A stretch of 10,624 nt of DNA, from the NCBI GenBank assembly GCA_002314325.1, contig DCFC01000018.1, positions 1 to 10,624 of the forward strand. The letters run 5' to 3'. Source of the DNA: Megamonas hypermegale. Its GTDB lineage: Bacteria > Bacillota > Negativicutes > Selenomonadales > Selenomonadaceae. Numbering within the stretch: the first letter of the stretch is position 1; each line of letters opens with the position of its first letter. Of this stretch, positions 1 through 6,543 are shown piece after piece. Position numbers and translations under genes: made by a program. The notes below the pieces were generated by a model. It did not search any database, was not told the origin of the DNA, and saw only the letters and a program-made list of their open reading frames with translations.

Positions 1-21
1 GAACTTAAATTGAGCTGTTGA

Positions 22-45
22 TATTGTAATTCGCTAATTACAATA
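22..45. repeat. 10-bp perfect inverted repeat, operator-like
   Basis: TATTGTAATT (22-31) and AATTACAATA (36-45) are perfect reverse complements separated by CGCT. The short spacer and AT-rich symmetric arms resemble a binding site for a dimeric MarR- or TetR-type regulator more than a terminator, since no T run follows. The regulator is unknown. The site lies in the intergenic stretch left of the TonB-receptor terminator and probably belongs to a gene beyond the left edge. Confidence 0.45.
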
Positions 46-85
46 AAGTTTTGTCTGTGTTGGAGATTTTTACGGTAACTTTTAT

Positions 86-164
86 TTGTGCCAGCAAAGA
101 AAAATTGCCTGGCACAATATGAAAATAAATTAATAAATATTTCTTTTTTACTTATATTGTGCCA
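86..164. repeat. Three copies of TTGTGCCA forming nested inverted repeats
   Basis: TTGTGCCA occurs on the plus strand at 86-93 and 157-164 and inverted at 110-117. The first pair makes a hairpin-capable repeat (TTGTGCCAG at 86-94 against CTGGCACAA at 109-117, with an inner GCAA/TTGC). The second pair is an 11-bp perfect inverted repeat (TGGCACAATAT at 110-120 against ATATTGTGCCA at 154-164). Three copies of an 8-mer in 80 bases suggest a multi-site operator. TGGCAC recalls the sigma-54 -24 element, but no correctly spaced TTGC -12 box follows on either strand. Confidence 0.45.
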
Positions 165-178
165 AACAGGAATATGTT

Positions 179-223
179 AAAAAAAAAGAACTATCGCTTA
201 AACACATGCGATAGTTCTTTTTT
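179..223. terminator. Bidirectional hairpin terminator after the TonB receptor
   Basis: GAACTATCGC (188-197) pairs perfectly with GCGATAGTTC (208-217) around a 10-nt loop. The stem is flanked by an A run on the left (179-187) and a T run on the right (218-223), so it has a U tail in both directions. It lies directly behind the stop codon of the minus-strand receptor gene and fits as its terminator. Confidence 0.85.
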
Positions 224-225
224 AT

Positions 226-2163
226 TTAAAAGGTATATTCCATTCCCATTAGCACTGTTCTGCCGTATGCTGGAACGTCGCCTGGCTCAATTAAAGAGCC
301 GAGTTTTTCGTATGACTCGTTGGTTATATTGTACAATTTCAAATACGTTGACCAGTCGTCGCTGATTTTATAATTGAGGTTGGCATCCCATACGTAGTAA
401 CTGCCGCTGTAATAGTTGCCGCTTCTGCCCGTTCCTGCTGTCAGCATTAGGTTGTTCGTCCATCTGTCATCATGGTACGTAAGGATGGCTTTATAACTGT
501 TCGGCGCAACGGCGTTCACATCAACCTGATTGCCCAACCCATCGCCTTTGTCGGTGTGCGTATCGGTATAGGCGTATGACAGCGACGCTTTGTATTTATC
601 ACTGAATTCGTGGTCAATTGCCAGCTGGAAGCCGCGTTTTTTCTGATTTTCAAAGTTATCCGCACGGTAAACCTTGCCGTCATAATACCAGCCGATAGGG
701 TCGTCAATGTCGGCGATAAACGCATTGAAATTCAAATTCGTCTTGTCGGACAGCTTATAACGGACACCGAGACTGCCTTTTCGGCCCGTTTCCGGACGCA
801 AGTCGCGGTTGCCCTGCACGTATTGATTGTCGTAGTAGAGTTCATCCAAAGACGGCACGGCGTAAATCTGCTGGAGCGAGCCGTAGAACGTCGTTTTGTC
901 GTCGGCCGTATAATCAAATGCACCGTTTGCCACGTACTTGCCACCGAACTTGCTGTTATCGTTGTACAGTGATGTTCCCGTCAGCGTCAGTTTGTCGAAG
1001 CGGCGTACACTTTGCAGATAAACGGACGTGTTGGAGATATCTTCATTATAGTTGCCGCTTAAATTATACGGATTACTTATATCCGTACTGATATTATCTA
1101 CGGAAGTCTTGCGGTACATAAGACCTGCCGTTACCGTATGGTCCTTGCTGATACGCCAGCCATCGTGCCAGTCGAAGCCGTCCACCGTATTTTCCCAACG
1201 GCTGTAGGATTTTTCGTCCTCATGGTCGCCGAACCAGCCCGGAATGTATGTATCACCCTGTGTATAGTTATGATAATACGTGATATAGCCAGGTGCTACC
1301 GTATCTTCCTTGTAATTGTAGGTCAGTGCAAAATGGTTAATCAGCTTTTCATAATTGTAATCCTGCGGATATTTACGTGAAAACCATGTCCCCGTATCGT
1401 TGCTCAAATGACCGTAATCGAACGTGAGCGATGTATTGTCCGTAAGCTGTTTGTCGATACGATAGACCATTTCACGGCGGTTGTTGTCGGAGTTCGGCAT
1501 TTCATGCGTATCGCCGTCCGTACCTTTATACTTGTGATAATCGACATTGTCGAAGCCGCCGGCCGCCATCCAGCTCCAGTCATCAAGACTGCCGCCCGTT
1601 ACGGCTTTCACCTTCCATGCACCGTGTCCGCCTGCCGCCACATCGACGGTCGTTTCGCGCTTATCGCCCTTTTTCGTGACGATATTGATGATACCGCCCG
1701 GTGTATCGTAGTTTATCGCATATGAGCCTGCCGTGCCGTGAATTATTTCAATCTGTTCCACATTCATTATGGAAGGCAGTAAATCCAAATCGTAGGAAGC
1801 GCGTCCGCTCATGATGCCTTTGTCCATATTAACGCGCCTGCCGTCGACAAGTACTGCCACTCTGTCGTCGCCGTCAATGCGCACGACGAGATGGGACGTA
1901 TTGAGTGAGCCGGGATTTACGAACACACCGCTGGCGTAAGACAACGCTTCCGCCAGATTTTTGTAGTGGTTGGCGTGGATTTCTTCACTCGTGATAATCG
2001 TCGTATACGCCGGTGTCGGAATTAAATTCGTATTCTGCACAACGGAATGTGCATTGATTTTTTCCGAAACGGCATTATCTTCATCAACAGCCTGCGCACT
2101 GGCAAGGTTCGGCAGAGCCATACCCGCCAGACATGCGGTCAAAATCAGTTTTTTCCTGTTCAA
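226..2163 (-). CDS. TonB-dependent outer-membrane receptor, substrate unknown
   Basis: The 645-aa product looks like a BtuB/Cir-sized TonB-dependent receptor that would import a scarce ligand (metal chelate, haem or vitamin) across an outer membrane using TonB energy. A signal peptide is visible: MNRKK, a hydrophobic stretch to about residue 20, and a probable cut after ASA (residue 23). The plug domain spans about residues 40-165, with VLVDGRRVN, VEQIEIIHG and PGGIINIVTKKG. The rest is alternating, aromatic-rich barrel sequence ending in YTF, with the C-terminal Phe expected for BAM insertion. The start is TTG; GGAG lies 8 nt upstream and no ATG is nearby. It has its own promoter and terminator, so it is monocistronic. 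No TonB/ExbBD gene is visible. Lying near biotin genes does not show the ligand; I see no cobalamin riboswitch upstream. The family call is sure, the substrate is not. Confidence 0.93.
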   Translation of the reverse strand: MNRKKLILTACLAGMALPNLASAQAVDEDNAVSEKINAHSVVQNTNLIPTPAYTTIITSEEIHANHYKNLAEALSYASGVFVNPGSLNTSHLVVRIDGDDRVAVLVDGRRVNMDKGIMSGRASYDLDLLPSIMNVEQIEIIHGTAGSYAINYDTPGGIINIVTKKGDKRETTVDVAAGGHGAWKVKAVTGGSLDDWSWMAAGGFDNVDYHKYKGTDGDTHEMPNSDNNRREMVYRIDKQLTDNTSLTFDYGHLSNDTGTWFSRKYPQDYNYEKLINHFALTYNYKEDTVAPGYITYYHNYTQGDTYIPGWFGDHEDEKSYSRWENTVDGFDWHDGWRISKDHTVTAGLMYRKTSVDNISTDISNPYNLSGNYNEDISNTSVYLQSVRRFDKLTLTGTSLYNDNSKFGGKYVANGAFDYTADDKTTFYGSLQQIYAVPSLDELYYDNQYVQGNRDLRPETGRKGSLGVRYKLSDKTNLNFNAFIADIDDPIGWYYDGKVYRADNFENQKKRGFQLAIDHEFSDKYKASLSYAYTDTHTDKGDGLGNQVDVNAVAPNSYKAILTYHDDRWTNNLMLTAGTGRSGNYYSGSYYVWDANLNYKISDDWSTYLKLYNITNESYEKLGSLIEPGDVPAYGRTVLMGMEYTF

Positions 2164-2194
2164 AATAAAATCTCCTTTTAATAAAGTTTCTTCT

Positions 2195-2203
2195 ATTATA
2201 GCA
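2195..2203 (-). promoter_or_regulatory. Extended -10 promoter of the TonB receptor gene
   Basis: On the minus strand TGCTATAAT (2195-2203) is a perfect extended -10 (TGnTATAAT) about 30 nt before the TTG start. The -35 region at 17-nt spacing is only TTTTCA/TTTCAG-like and falls at the 3' end of the upstream membrane-protein gene. I see no clear Fur-like operator here. Confidence 0.6.
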
Positions 2204-2226
2204 GAAAATGCTGTAGCTGAAAAAAT

Positions 2227-3174
2227 CTATTTTGCCGCCGGTTTATGCGAAGTTATGCCGGCAAAATAATTTTTATAGTAAATATAAATAATAAACAGCG
2301 ACAGTTTTATACTTTTAATGTAAATGACAAGGCTCTGACAGATAATCTGCCTGATTGTAATCAGCGCGTCTTTCAGATAATTATAACCAATCGCCACGCT
2401 TATGAGCAGCAGCCGCACGGCGAAGCGTCTTTCACTTTTCTGCATGTAGTCGTACAGTTTTATCAGCGACTGATTGACCAGTCGGCCGATTAAAGCGCCA
2501 AGCTGCGAGGAAATCAGGCTCAGTACGGCGATAATTATCAAACTCACATTAAAACCGATTACGTACACGGCGCCGATACCGAGCAGCGGTATTACCATAA
2601 AAAACAGAATTTTTACGAACAGCAGGCTGAAAACCATCATTAATATATTTCTCACGATACGCTTCAGGATAATCGTATGTGCCCTGATAAACAGCCGCAG
2701 TTTGCGCCAGGAATTTCGCGGCGGCCACAGACTTTTTACGAATACGCGCAAATCCTTAAACCGTTCCCGCAAGTAATCGAGCAGTTTCAGCATGAACTGG
2801 CGCAAATCCATCGGTATGTCGCGCACGATATTGATTAAATTATACGGATTGACATTCGTCAGAAACGTATTCATCATACGCAGCACGTCGCTGACCGACG
2901 GCAGCATGTGATTAAAATTAAACGCCATCTTGCGCACGGAGGAAACTATCTCCTTAAACGAATTAAGTGATAAATTTAAATTAAACATATTTTGCAACAA
3001 ATGATTGAGCGGCAGCGGTATAACCGTCAAAAACAGACAGATGATAATCCCCAGCGACCGGAAAAACAGTATAGTAAACAGATAGCGCAGAAAAACGAGC
3101 GGACGCCGCCGGAATGCCCGCCAGCGAATGCGCAGATAAAACTTTACTCTCTCTCGGAATGTTTTCTTTCTCAT
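2227..3174 (-). CDS. Hypothetical very basic multi-pass membrane protein
   Basis: I do not recognise this 315-aa protein. The N-terminus (residues 1-30) is strongly cationic with many Arg and Lys. Hydrophobic segments lie at about 31-55, 176-200 and 201-230; weaker ones at 252-266 and 285-300 may be membrane-bound or amphipathic. Residues 60-170 are a soluble, Asn- and Arg-rich stretch with several amphipathic segments (for example LLDYLRERFKDLRVFVKSLW). No catalytic motif is apparent. ATG is preceded by AGGA about 7 nt upstream. It lies between the bioA terminator and the receptor promoter, so it appears to be its own transcription unit; the receptor starts 63 nt downstream. Coding density and its clean fit between terminator and promoter support a real gene. 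A role with the receptor would be guesswork. Confidence 0.8.
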   Translation of the reverse strand: MRKKTFRERVKFYLRIRWRAFRRRPLVFLRYLFTILFFRSLGIIICLFLTVIPLPLNHLLQNMFNLNLSLNSFKEIVSSVRKMAFNFNHMLPSVSDVLRMMNTFLTNVNPYNLINIVRDIPMDLRQFMLKLLDYLRERFKDLRVFVKSLWPPRNSWRKLRLFIRAHTIILKRIVRNILMMVFSLLFVKILFFMVIPLLGIGAVYVIGFNVSLIIIAVLSLISSQLGALIGRLVNQSLIKLYDYMQKSERRFAVRLLLISVAIGYNYLKDALITIRQIICQSLVIYIKSIKLSLFIIYIYYKNYFAGITSHKPAAK

Positions 3175-3240
3175 AGTTATATCCTATCTATTAATAGCAA
3201 ACAATATACATCCACTATTTATTATGCCGTATAGACGCAA

Positions 3241-3279
3241 AAAAGACAATATTTATTTGCCCAATAAACATTGTCTTTT
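3241..3279. terminator. Terminator of the bioY-bioD-bioA operon
   Basis: AAAAGACAAT (3241-3250) pairs with ATTGTCTTTT (3270-3279), and the stem continues with TTTATT (3252-3257) against AATAAA (3263-3268) around a 5-nt loop, with one A/C mismatch. On the minus strand the stem is followed by a T run, and it starts about 20 nt after the bioA stop. It separates the biotin operon from the membrane-protein gene. Confidence 0.8.
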
Positions 3280-3299
3280 TCTTTTGTTTTGACTTGAAA

Positions 3300-4649
3300 T
3301 CAGTCCAGTATTTCCTTTATCGCTTCCGTGCAGAGCTGCACAGCTTTGTCCAGCGTCTGTCTTTCAATGTTGAGCGGCGGGTTGAAGTACAGTACATCGC
3401 CGAGCGAACGGAGCAGCAGACCCTTTGTCAGTGCTTTTTTATAAATCTGATAGCCGACGCGCGCTTTTGCATCAAACGCTTCTTTCGTGTCTTTATCCTT
3501 AACGAGTTCAATCGCGTTGATTAAGCCGATATGACGGATTTCACCCGTGTATTTATAATCACCCAGCGCATTTTGCAGACTGTCATGCAGATAAACGGCC
3601 GTTTCGTTGGCTTTCGCCAGAACATTGTCTTCGCGCAGAATTTTCTGCACCGCCAGCGCCGCACTGCAGCCGAGCGGATTGCCGCTGTAAGTATGACTGT
3701 GCATGAACGCTTTTCCTTCATTATAATCGGCATAGAACGCGTCATAAATTTTCTGCGTCGTAATCGTTATCGCCATCGGCATATAGCCGCCTGTAAGCCC
3801 CTTCGATATCGTCATGATATCCGGGCTGACTCCTGCATAATCAAAAGCGAACATTTTGCCCGTTCTGCCGAAACCCGTCGCAATTTCATCGGCAATAAGG
3901 AGCACATCGTATTCATCGCACAGCTGACGCAGTTTTTTCAGATACAACGGCGGATAAATTCTCATGCCGGCACTACCCTGCACGAGCGGTTCCACGATAA
4001 CGGCGGCCAGCTCTTTGCCATGCCGGGCAAAATCGTCTTCGGCAAACTTGAAGCATTCGCATTTGCAGCTTTCCCTATTCTGACCGAACGGACAGCGGTA
4101 ACAGTCCGGCGCCTGCGTATGCACCGTTTTCATCAGCATAGGTTTATAAATCTTGGCGTATAAATCCATGCTGCCGACCGACAACGCACCGATAGTTTCG
4201 CCGTGATATCCTTCCGATAGGCACATAAACCGCTGTTTTTCCGGATGACCCGTCTGATAGTGATACTGAAACGCCATCTTCAGCGCACATTCCACCGAAG
4301 CCGAGCCGTTATCGCTGAAATTGAATTTGCACAAACCCTTCGGCACGATTTTTATAAGTTCTCTGCACAGTTCAATCGCCGGTTTATGCGACAGATTGGC
4401 AAAAATAACGTGTTCCAGACTGTCGAGCTGATTTTTTATCGCCGCATTGATTTTCGGATTGGCATGACCCAGTAGATTACACCACCACGAACTTATGATA
4501 TCTATATATTCTTTGCCGTCGATATCGTACAGATACGAGCCCTTACCGTGGTCAATCACTATCGGCTTCAATTCCTCATAATCTTTCATCTGGGAGCAAG
4601 GGTGCCAGATGTATTTCAAATCTTCCTCAATCCAGTTAATATTATTCAC
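3300..4649 (-). CDS. bioA: BioA, DAPA aminotransferase (7,8-diaminopelargonate synthase)
   Basis: This PLP enzyme converts 8-amino-7-oxononanoate to 7,8-diaminopelargonate, the third-last step of biotin synthesis. Class-III aminotransferase signatures are clear (numbering from a TTG two codons upstream of the chosen start): WHPCSQMKDY near 17-26, SSWWCNLLGHANP 55-67, GSAS phosphate site 117-120, GYHGET 149-154, ADEIATGFGRTG 255-266 with PLP-binding Asp256, SKGLTGGYMPM with Schiff-base Lys285, and HTYSGNP 321-327. I chose the GTG at 4647-4649 because GGGGGA ends 6 nt before it; the TTG at 4653-4655 would abut that ribosome site. The gene starts 11 nt after the bioD stop. A Cys cluster (185, 188, 197, 199, 201) forms an insert seen in some Firmicute BioA proteins. 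The amino donor (SAM or lysine) cannot be read from the sequence. Confidence 0.95.
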   Translation of the reverse strand: MNNINWIEEDLKYIWHPCSQMKDYEELKPIVIDHGKGSYLYDIDGKEYIDIISSWWCNLLGHANPKINAAIKNQLDSLEHVIFANLSHKPAIELCRELIKIVPKGLCKFNFSDNGSASVECALKMAFQYHYQTGHPEKQRFMCLSEGYHGETIGALSVGSMDLYAKIYKPMLMKTVHTQAPDCYRCPFGQNRESCKCECFKFAEDDFARHGKELAAVIVEPLVQGSAGMRIYPPLYLKKLRQLCDEYDVLLIADEIATGFGRTGKMFAFDYAGVSPDIMTISKGLTGGYMPMAITITTQKIYDAFYADYNEGKAFMHSHTYSGNPLGCSAALAVQKILREDNVLAKANETAVYLHDSLQNALGDYKYTGEIRHIGLINAIELVKDKDTKEAFDAKARVGYQIYKKALTKGLLLRSLGDVLYFNPPLNIERQTLDKAVQLCTEAIKEILD

Positions 4650-4660
4650 TGCCAATCCCC

Positions 4661-5329
4661 CTATTCATACAAACGGCGCAGAATTTCCACGTCGATATCG
4701 ATATCCGTATCGTTCGGTGCGACTTTTGCCAGCACTTTTTTTCCTGTCATTTCCTCTATCATTTTGATATTATCATCCTGCATAACGGTTCCCGTATAAT
4801 TGTTCAAAATAATTCCCTGCAGTTTCAAACCGTGATGCTGCATATACTCATACGTCAGCACGACAGAATTTATCGTGCCTAGCCCCGCATCGGCAATGAG
4901 CAGTACCGGCAGATTGAGCCACTTTATAATATCTTCCAGAAAATACTTCGCTTTATCATCATAACGTATCGGGCAGATAATACCGCCGCTGCCTTCCACC
5001 GTTACATAGTTGTATTTTGCCTGAACCTTCTTGTAATCGCTGATAACGACATCTTTTTCTACGGGATTGCCTTCTATTTTAGCTGCTAAATGCGGTGATA
5101 CGGCATTTTTATACAGATACGACAGCAGACTTTTTTCCTCCTGACCGATTTGCGCAATTTTGTTGACAAATCCGGCATCACTGTCTGCAATGCAGTCCGC
5201 GCCGCTCAACGCCGCTTTATAGTAACCGGCGTTAAAACCCGCCTGACGCATTTTTTTCACGATAAGCGCCGTAACGTACGTCTTGCCTACATCCGTCCCC
5301 GTTGCTGAAATAAATAAACCCTTACTCAT
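4661..5329 (-). CDS. bioD: BioD, ATP-dependent dethiobiotin synthetase
   Basis: It closes the ureido ring of 7,8-diaminopelargonate with CO2 and ATP to give dethiobiotin, directly after the BioA step. The 222-aa protein has the P-loop ATGTDVGKT (residues 9-17) with Lys16, the substrate-binding YYKAALSG (36-43, Lys38), the VEGSGG signature (111-116), ADAGLGT (146-152) and NNY (176-178). The P-loop reads ATGTDVGKT instead of the GTDTxVGKT of E. coli, a variant I associate with clostridial-type BioD. The start is taken as the ATG at 5327-5329 from the family N-terminus (MSKGLFISATG). An ATG at 5336-5338 adds MFC and sits closer to the GGAAG purine run, so it is a real alternative. The gene starts 23 nt after the bioY stop and is followed by bioA, so one mRNA is expected. 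Confidence 0.94.
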   Translation of the reverse strand: MSKGLFISATGTDVGKTYVTALIVKKMRQAGFNAGYYKAALSGADCIADSDAGFVNKIAQIGQEEKSLLSYLYKNAVSPHLAAKIEGNPVEKDVVISDYKKVQAKYNYVTVEGSGGIICPIRYDDKAKYFLEDIIKWLNLPVLLIADAGLGTINSVVLTYEYMQHHGLKLQGIILNNYTGTVMQDDNIKMIEEMTGKKVLAKVAPNDTDIDIDVEILRRLYE

Positions 5330-5352
5330 GCAAAACATCTCTTTTCTTCCAA

Positions 5353-5910
5353 TTATTTTCGAACTACCGGTATCAATTTTCTGCCCAATACAGCGGCGAC
5401 AATGCACAAAACAATATCGCCCGGCACTGCCAGCACAAAGCAGTACAAAAACAGCGGCCAGATGCCGATAGGTGTATTCAAGTAAAATTCATTTATGGCA
5501 TAAACATATATCATGCCGAACAGATACACGATAAGCAGATTGATAAAATTTGCCGTAAGCAGCCGCACCAAAGACGGTCTGGCGATTTTTTCCGTCAATA
5601 TACCGACAATGTAACTGCCGACAGCAAAGCCGATTAAATAGCCGAAAGTCGGCTGCAAAACGTACGACGGCCCGCCGCCCTGCGTAAACACGGGAATACC
5701 GATAAGACCGACAGCCACATAGACAATAACCGCCGTAAAACCCAGACGAGCGCCGAGCAAAAGACCGGCAAGCGTCGTAAATAATAATTGCAACGTAAAC
5801 GGACAGACCGGCACCGGTATTTTTATAAAAGCCCCGATGGCAATAAGAGCCACGAACAGGGCGCACAAAATCATATTCTTCACATTCAGCAGTTTTTTCT
5901 CTGCATACAT
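5353..5910 (-). CDS. bioY: BioY, biotin-binding S component of an ECF transporter
   Basis: This 185-aa membrane protein binds biotin and imports it, usually with shared EcfA/EcfT energy-coupling subunits that are not encoded here. About six hydrophobic segments are seen (roughly 12-30, 38-55, 58-75, 90-108, 118-137, 152-177). Family marks include GAFIKIPVPVCPFTLQ (26-41), LAGLLLGARLG (48-58), VGLIGIPVF (67-75), GGG at 78-80 and PTFGYLIGF (87-95). The ATG at 5908-5910 is chosen because GAGGTGA lies 6-7 nt upstream; the reading frame stays open to 5973, but that would run into the -10 region. First gene of the bioY-bioD-bioA operon, so uptake and late synthesis are co-expressed, with repression by biotin via BirA as the likely control. 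Confidence 0.94.
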   Translation of the reverse strand: MYAEKKLLNVKNMILCALFVALIAIGAFIKIPVPVCPFTLQLLFTTLAGLLLGARLGFTAVIVYVAVGLIGIPVFTQGGGPSYVLQPTFGYLIGFAVGSYIVGILTEKIARPSLVRLLTANFINLLIVYLFGMIYVYAINEFYLNTPIGIWPLFLYCFVLAVPGDIVLCIVAAVLGRKLIPVVRK

Positions 5911-5944
5911 CAAAATCACCTCAGATATAAATGACCTTGAAGTT

Positions 5945-5973
5945 ATTAAACCATAAGTTTTGTATATTGTCAA
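5945..5973 (-). promoter_or_regulatory. Promoter of the bioYDA operon
   Basis: On the minus strand a perfect -35 TTGACA (5968-5973) is followed after exactly 17 nt by -10 TTTAAT (5945-5950), about 35 nt before the bioY ATG. This is a strong sigma-70-type promoter by sequence. Confidence 0.75.
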
Positions 5974-5997
5974 CCTATAAGTATTTTTAGTTTACAT
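5945..5997. promoter_or_regulatory. Possible BirA (biotin) operator over the bioY promoter
   Basis: TTGTCAACC (5967-5975) resembles the known BirA half-site TTGTAAACC/TTGTTAACC and overlaps the -35 box. A partner AGTTTACAT (5989-5997) matches 7 of 9 bases of GGTTTACAA, but the 13-nt spacer is shorter than the usual 14-16. There is also a tandem similarity: AACCATAAGT (5949-5958) and AACCTATAAGT (5972-5982). Which geometry is used is unclear. Confidence 0.45.
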
Positions 5998-6017
5998 TTA
6001 CACCATCGTAAATCATA

Positions 6018-6046
6018 TTGCCATTAACAATTAAACAGGTTAGAAT
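6018..6046 (+). promoter_or_regulatory. Promoter of the coiled-coil protein gene
   Basis: TTGCCA (6018-6023), a 17-nt spacer and TAGAAT (6041-6046) match the sigma-70 consensus at 5/6 in each box. Transcription would start near 6053, leaving a leader of only about 14 nt that is almost entirely the ribosome site AGAGGTGA. It is divergent from the bioY promoter. Confidence 0.6.
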
Positions 6047-6066
6047 ATTTTTAAGAGGTGAGTACC

Positions 6067-6480
6067 ATGAACAACGAAGAACAGATACTGCATTTACTGA
6101 CAAACCTAAACACACGTTTTGACAGTCTTGAAACCCGCATAGGCAACATTGAACAGCGGCTTGATAATATCGAACAGCGGCTCGATAGCCTTGAAATCCG
6201 TATGGATAAAGTCGAACAACGACTTGATAATCTTGAAACGGATGTCAGCGAAATCAAGGCGGATGTCAAAGAATTACAGAATAAACAAAATCTGCTGATT
6301 AAAAACTTCGATAATAACGTTAATGAACTGCGCAAAAGCTTCGCCAGCGTCAACAATTGTGCCAATGAACTCAACCGCAAAATTGACGATTTGCAGGACG
6401 GCTTCAACGTGCTTAATGACCGTCAATTCATAACAGAAAAAACTGTTGCCCGTTTAAAAATAGTCAATAAGGTCGGCTGA
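6067..6480 (+). CDS. Small coiled-coil protein, function unknown
   Basis: This is the only plus-strand gene. I do not recognise a named family. The 137-aa protein is a long coiled coil: hydrophobic residues at 21, 25, 28, 32, 35, 39, 42, 46, 49, 53, 56, 60, 63, 67 and 70 follow an unbroken 4-3 heptad pattern with charged residues between (IEQRLDN-like units). The second half (71-137) is helical-looking but less regular, with one Cys (98). There is no signal peptide or membrane segment, so it is probably cytoplasmic and oligomeric. The ATG at 6067 is preferred over the in-frame GTG at 6058, because AGAGGTGA (6055-6061 onward) fits as its ribosome site and would overlap the GTG. It has its own promoter and terminator. 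A structural or scaffold role would be a guess from shape only. Confidence 0.82.
   Translation: MNNEEQILHLLTNLNTRFDSLETRIGNIEQRLDNIEQRLDSLEIRMDKVEQRLDNLETDVSEIKADVKELQNKQNLLIKNFDNNVNELRKSFASVNNCANELNRKIDDLQDGFNVLNDRQFITEKTVARLKIVNKVG
6127..6252 (+). repeat. Degenerate 21-bp tandem repeat inside the coiled-coil gene
   Basis: About six 21-nt units run in frame, each encoding seven residues. Examples are the units starting at 6148 (ATTGAACAGCGGCTTGATAA), 6169 (ATCGAACAGCGGCTCGATAG) and 6211 (GTCGAACAACGACTTGATAA). The repeat underlies the heptad pattern and suggests growth by unit duplication. Confidence 0.7.
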
Positions 6481-6483
6481 AAT

Positions 6484-6535
6484 AAAAATGACTGTACTAT
6501 AAAGCATTGTTCTCTTTACAGTACAGTCATTTTTT
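6484..6535. terminator. Bidirectional terminator between the coiled-coil gene and ilvN
   Basis: AAAAATGACTGTACT (6484-6498) pairs with AGTACAGTCATTTTT (6520-6534); after one mismatch the stem continues with TAAAG (6500-6504) against CTTTA (6514-6518). A and T runs at the ends give a U tail in both directions. It sits 4 nt after the plus-strand stop and about 8 nt after the ilvN stop, serving two convergent genes. Confidence 0.88.
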
Positions 6536-6543
6536 ATATTAAC

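Noticed and set aside
86..117. Sigma-54 promoter based on TGGCAC
   Set aside because: No TTGC -12 element at the required spacing on either strand.
2164..2230. Cobalamin riboswitch upstream of the TonB receptor
   Set aside because: Only about 60 bases separate the genes, with a promoter in them; too short and no B12-box-like sequence.
3531..4163. 210-codon plus-strand open frame opposite bioA
   Set aside because: Antisense to conserved aminotransferase motifs; Arg/His-rich shadow of the codon pattern; no family resemblance.
5911..5973. N-terminal extension of bioY by 21 codons
   Set aside because: It would start inside the promoter -35 box; the ATG at 5910 has a strong GAGGTGA site.
6127..6252. 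CRISPR-like repeats
   Set aside because: The 21-nt units are contiguous, in frame and encode coiled-coil heptads; there are no spacers.
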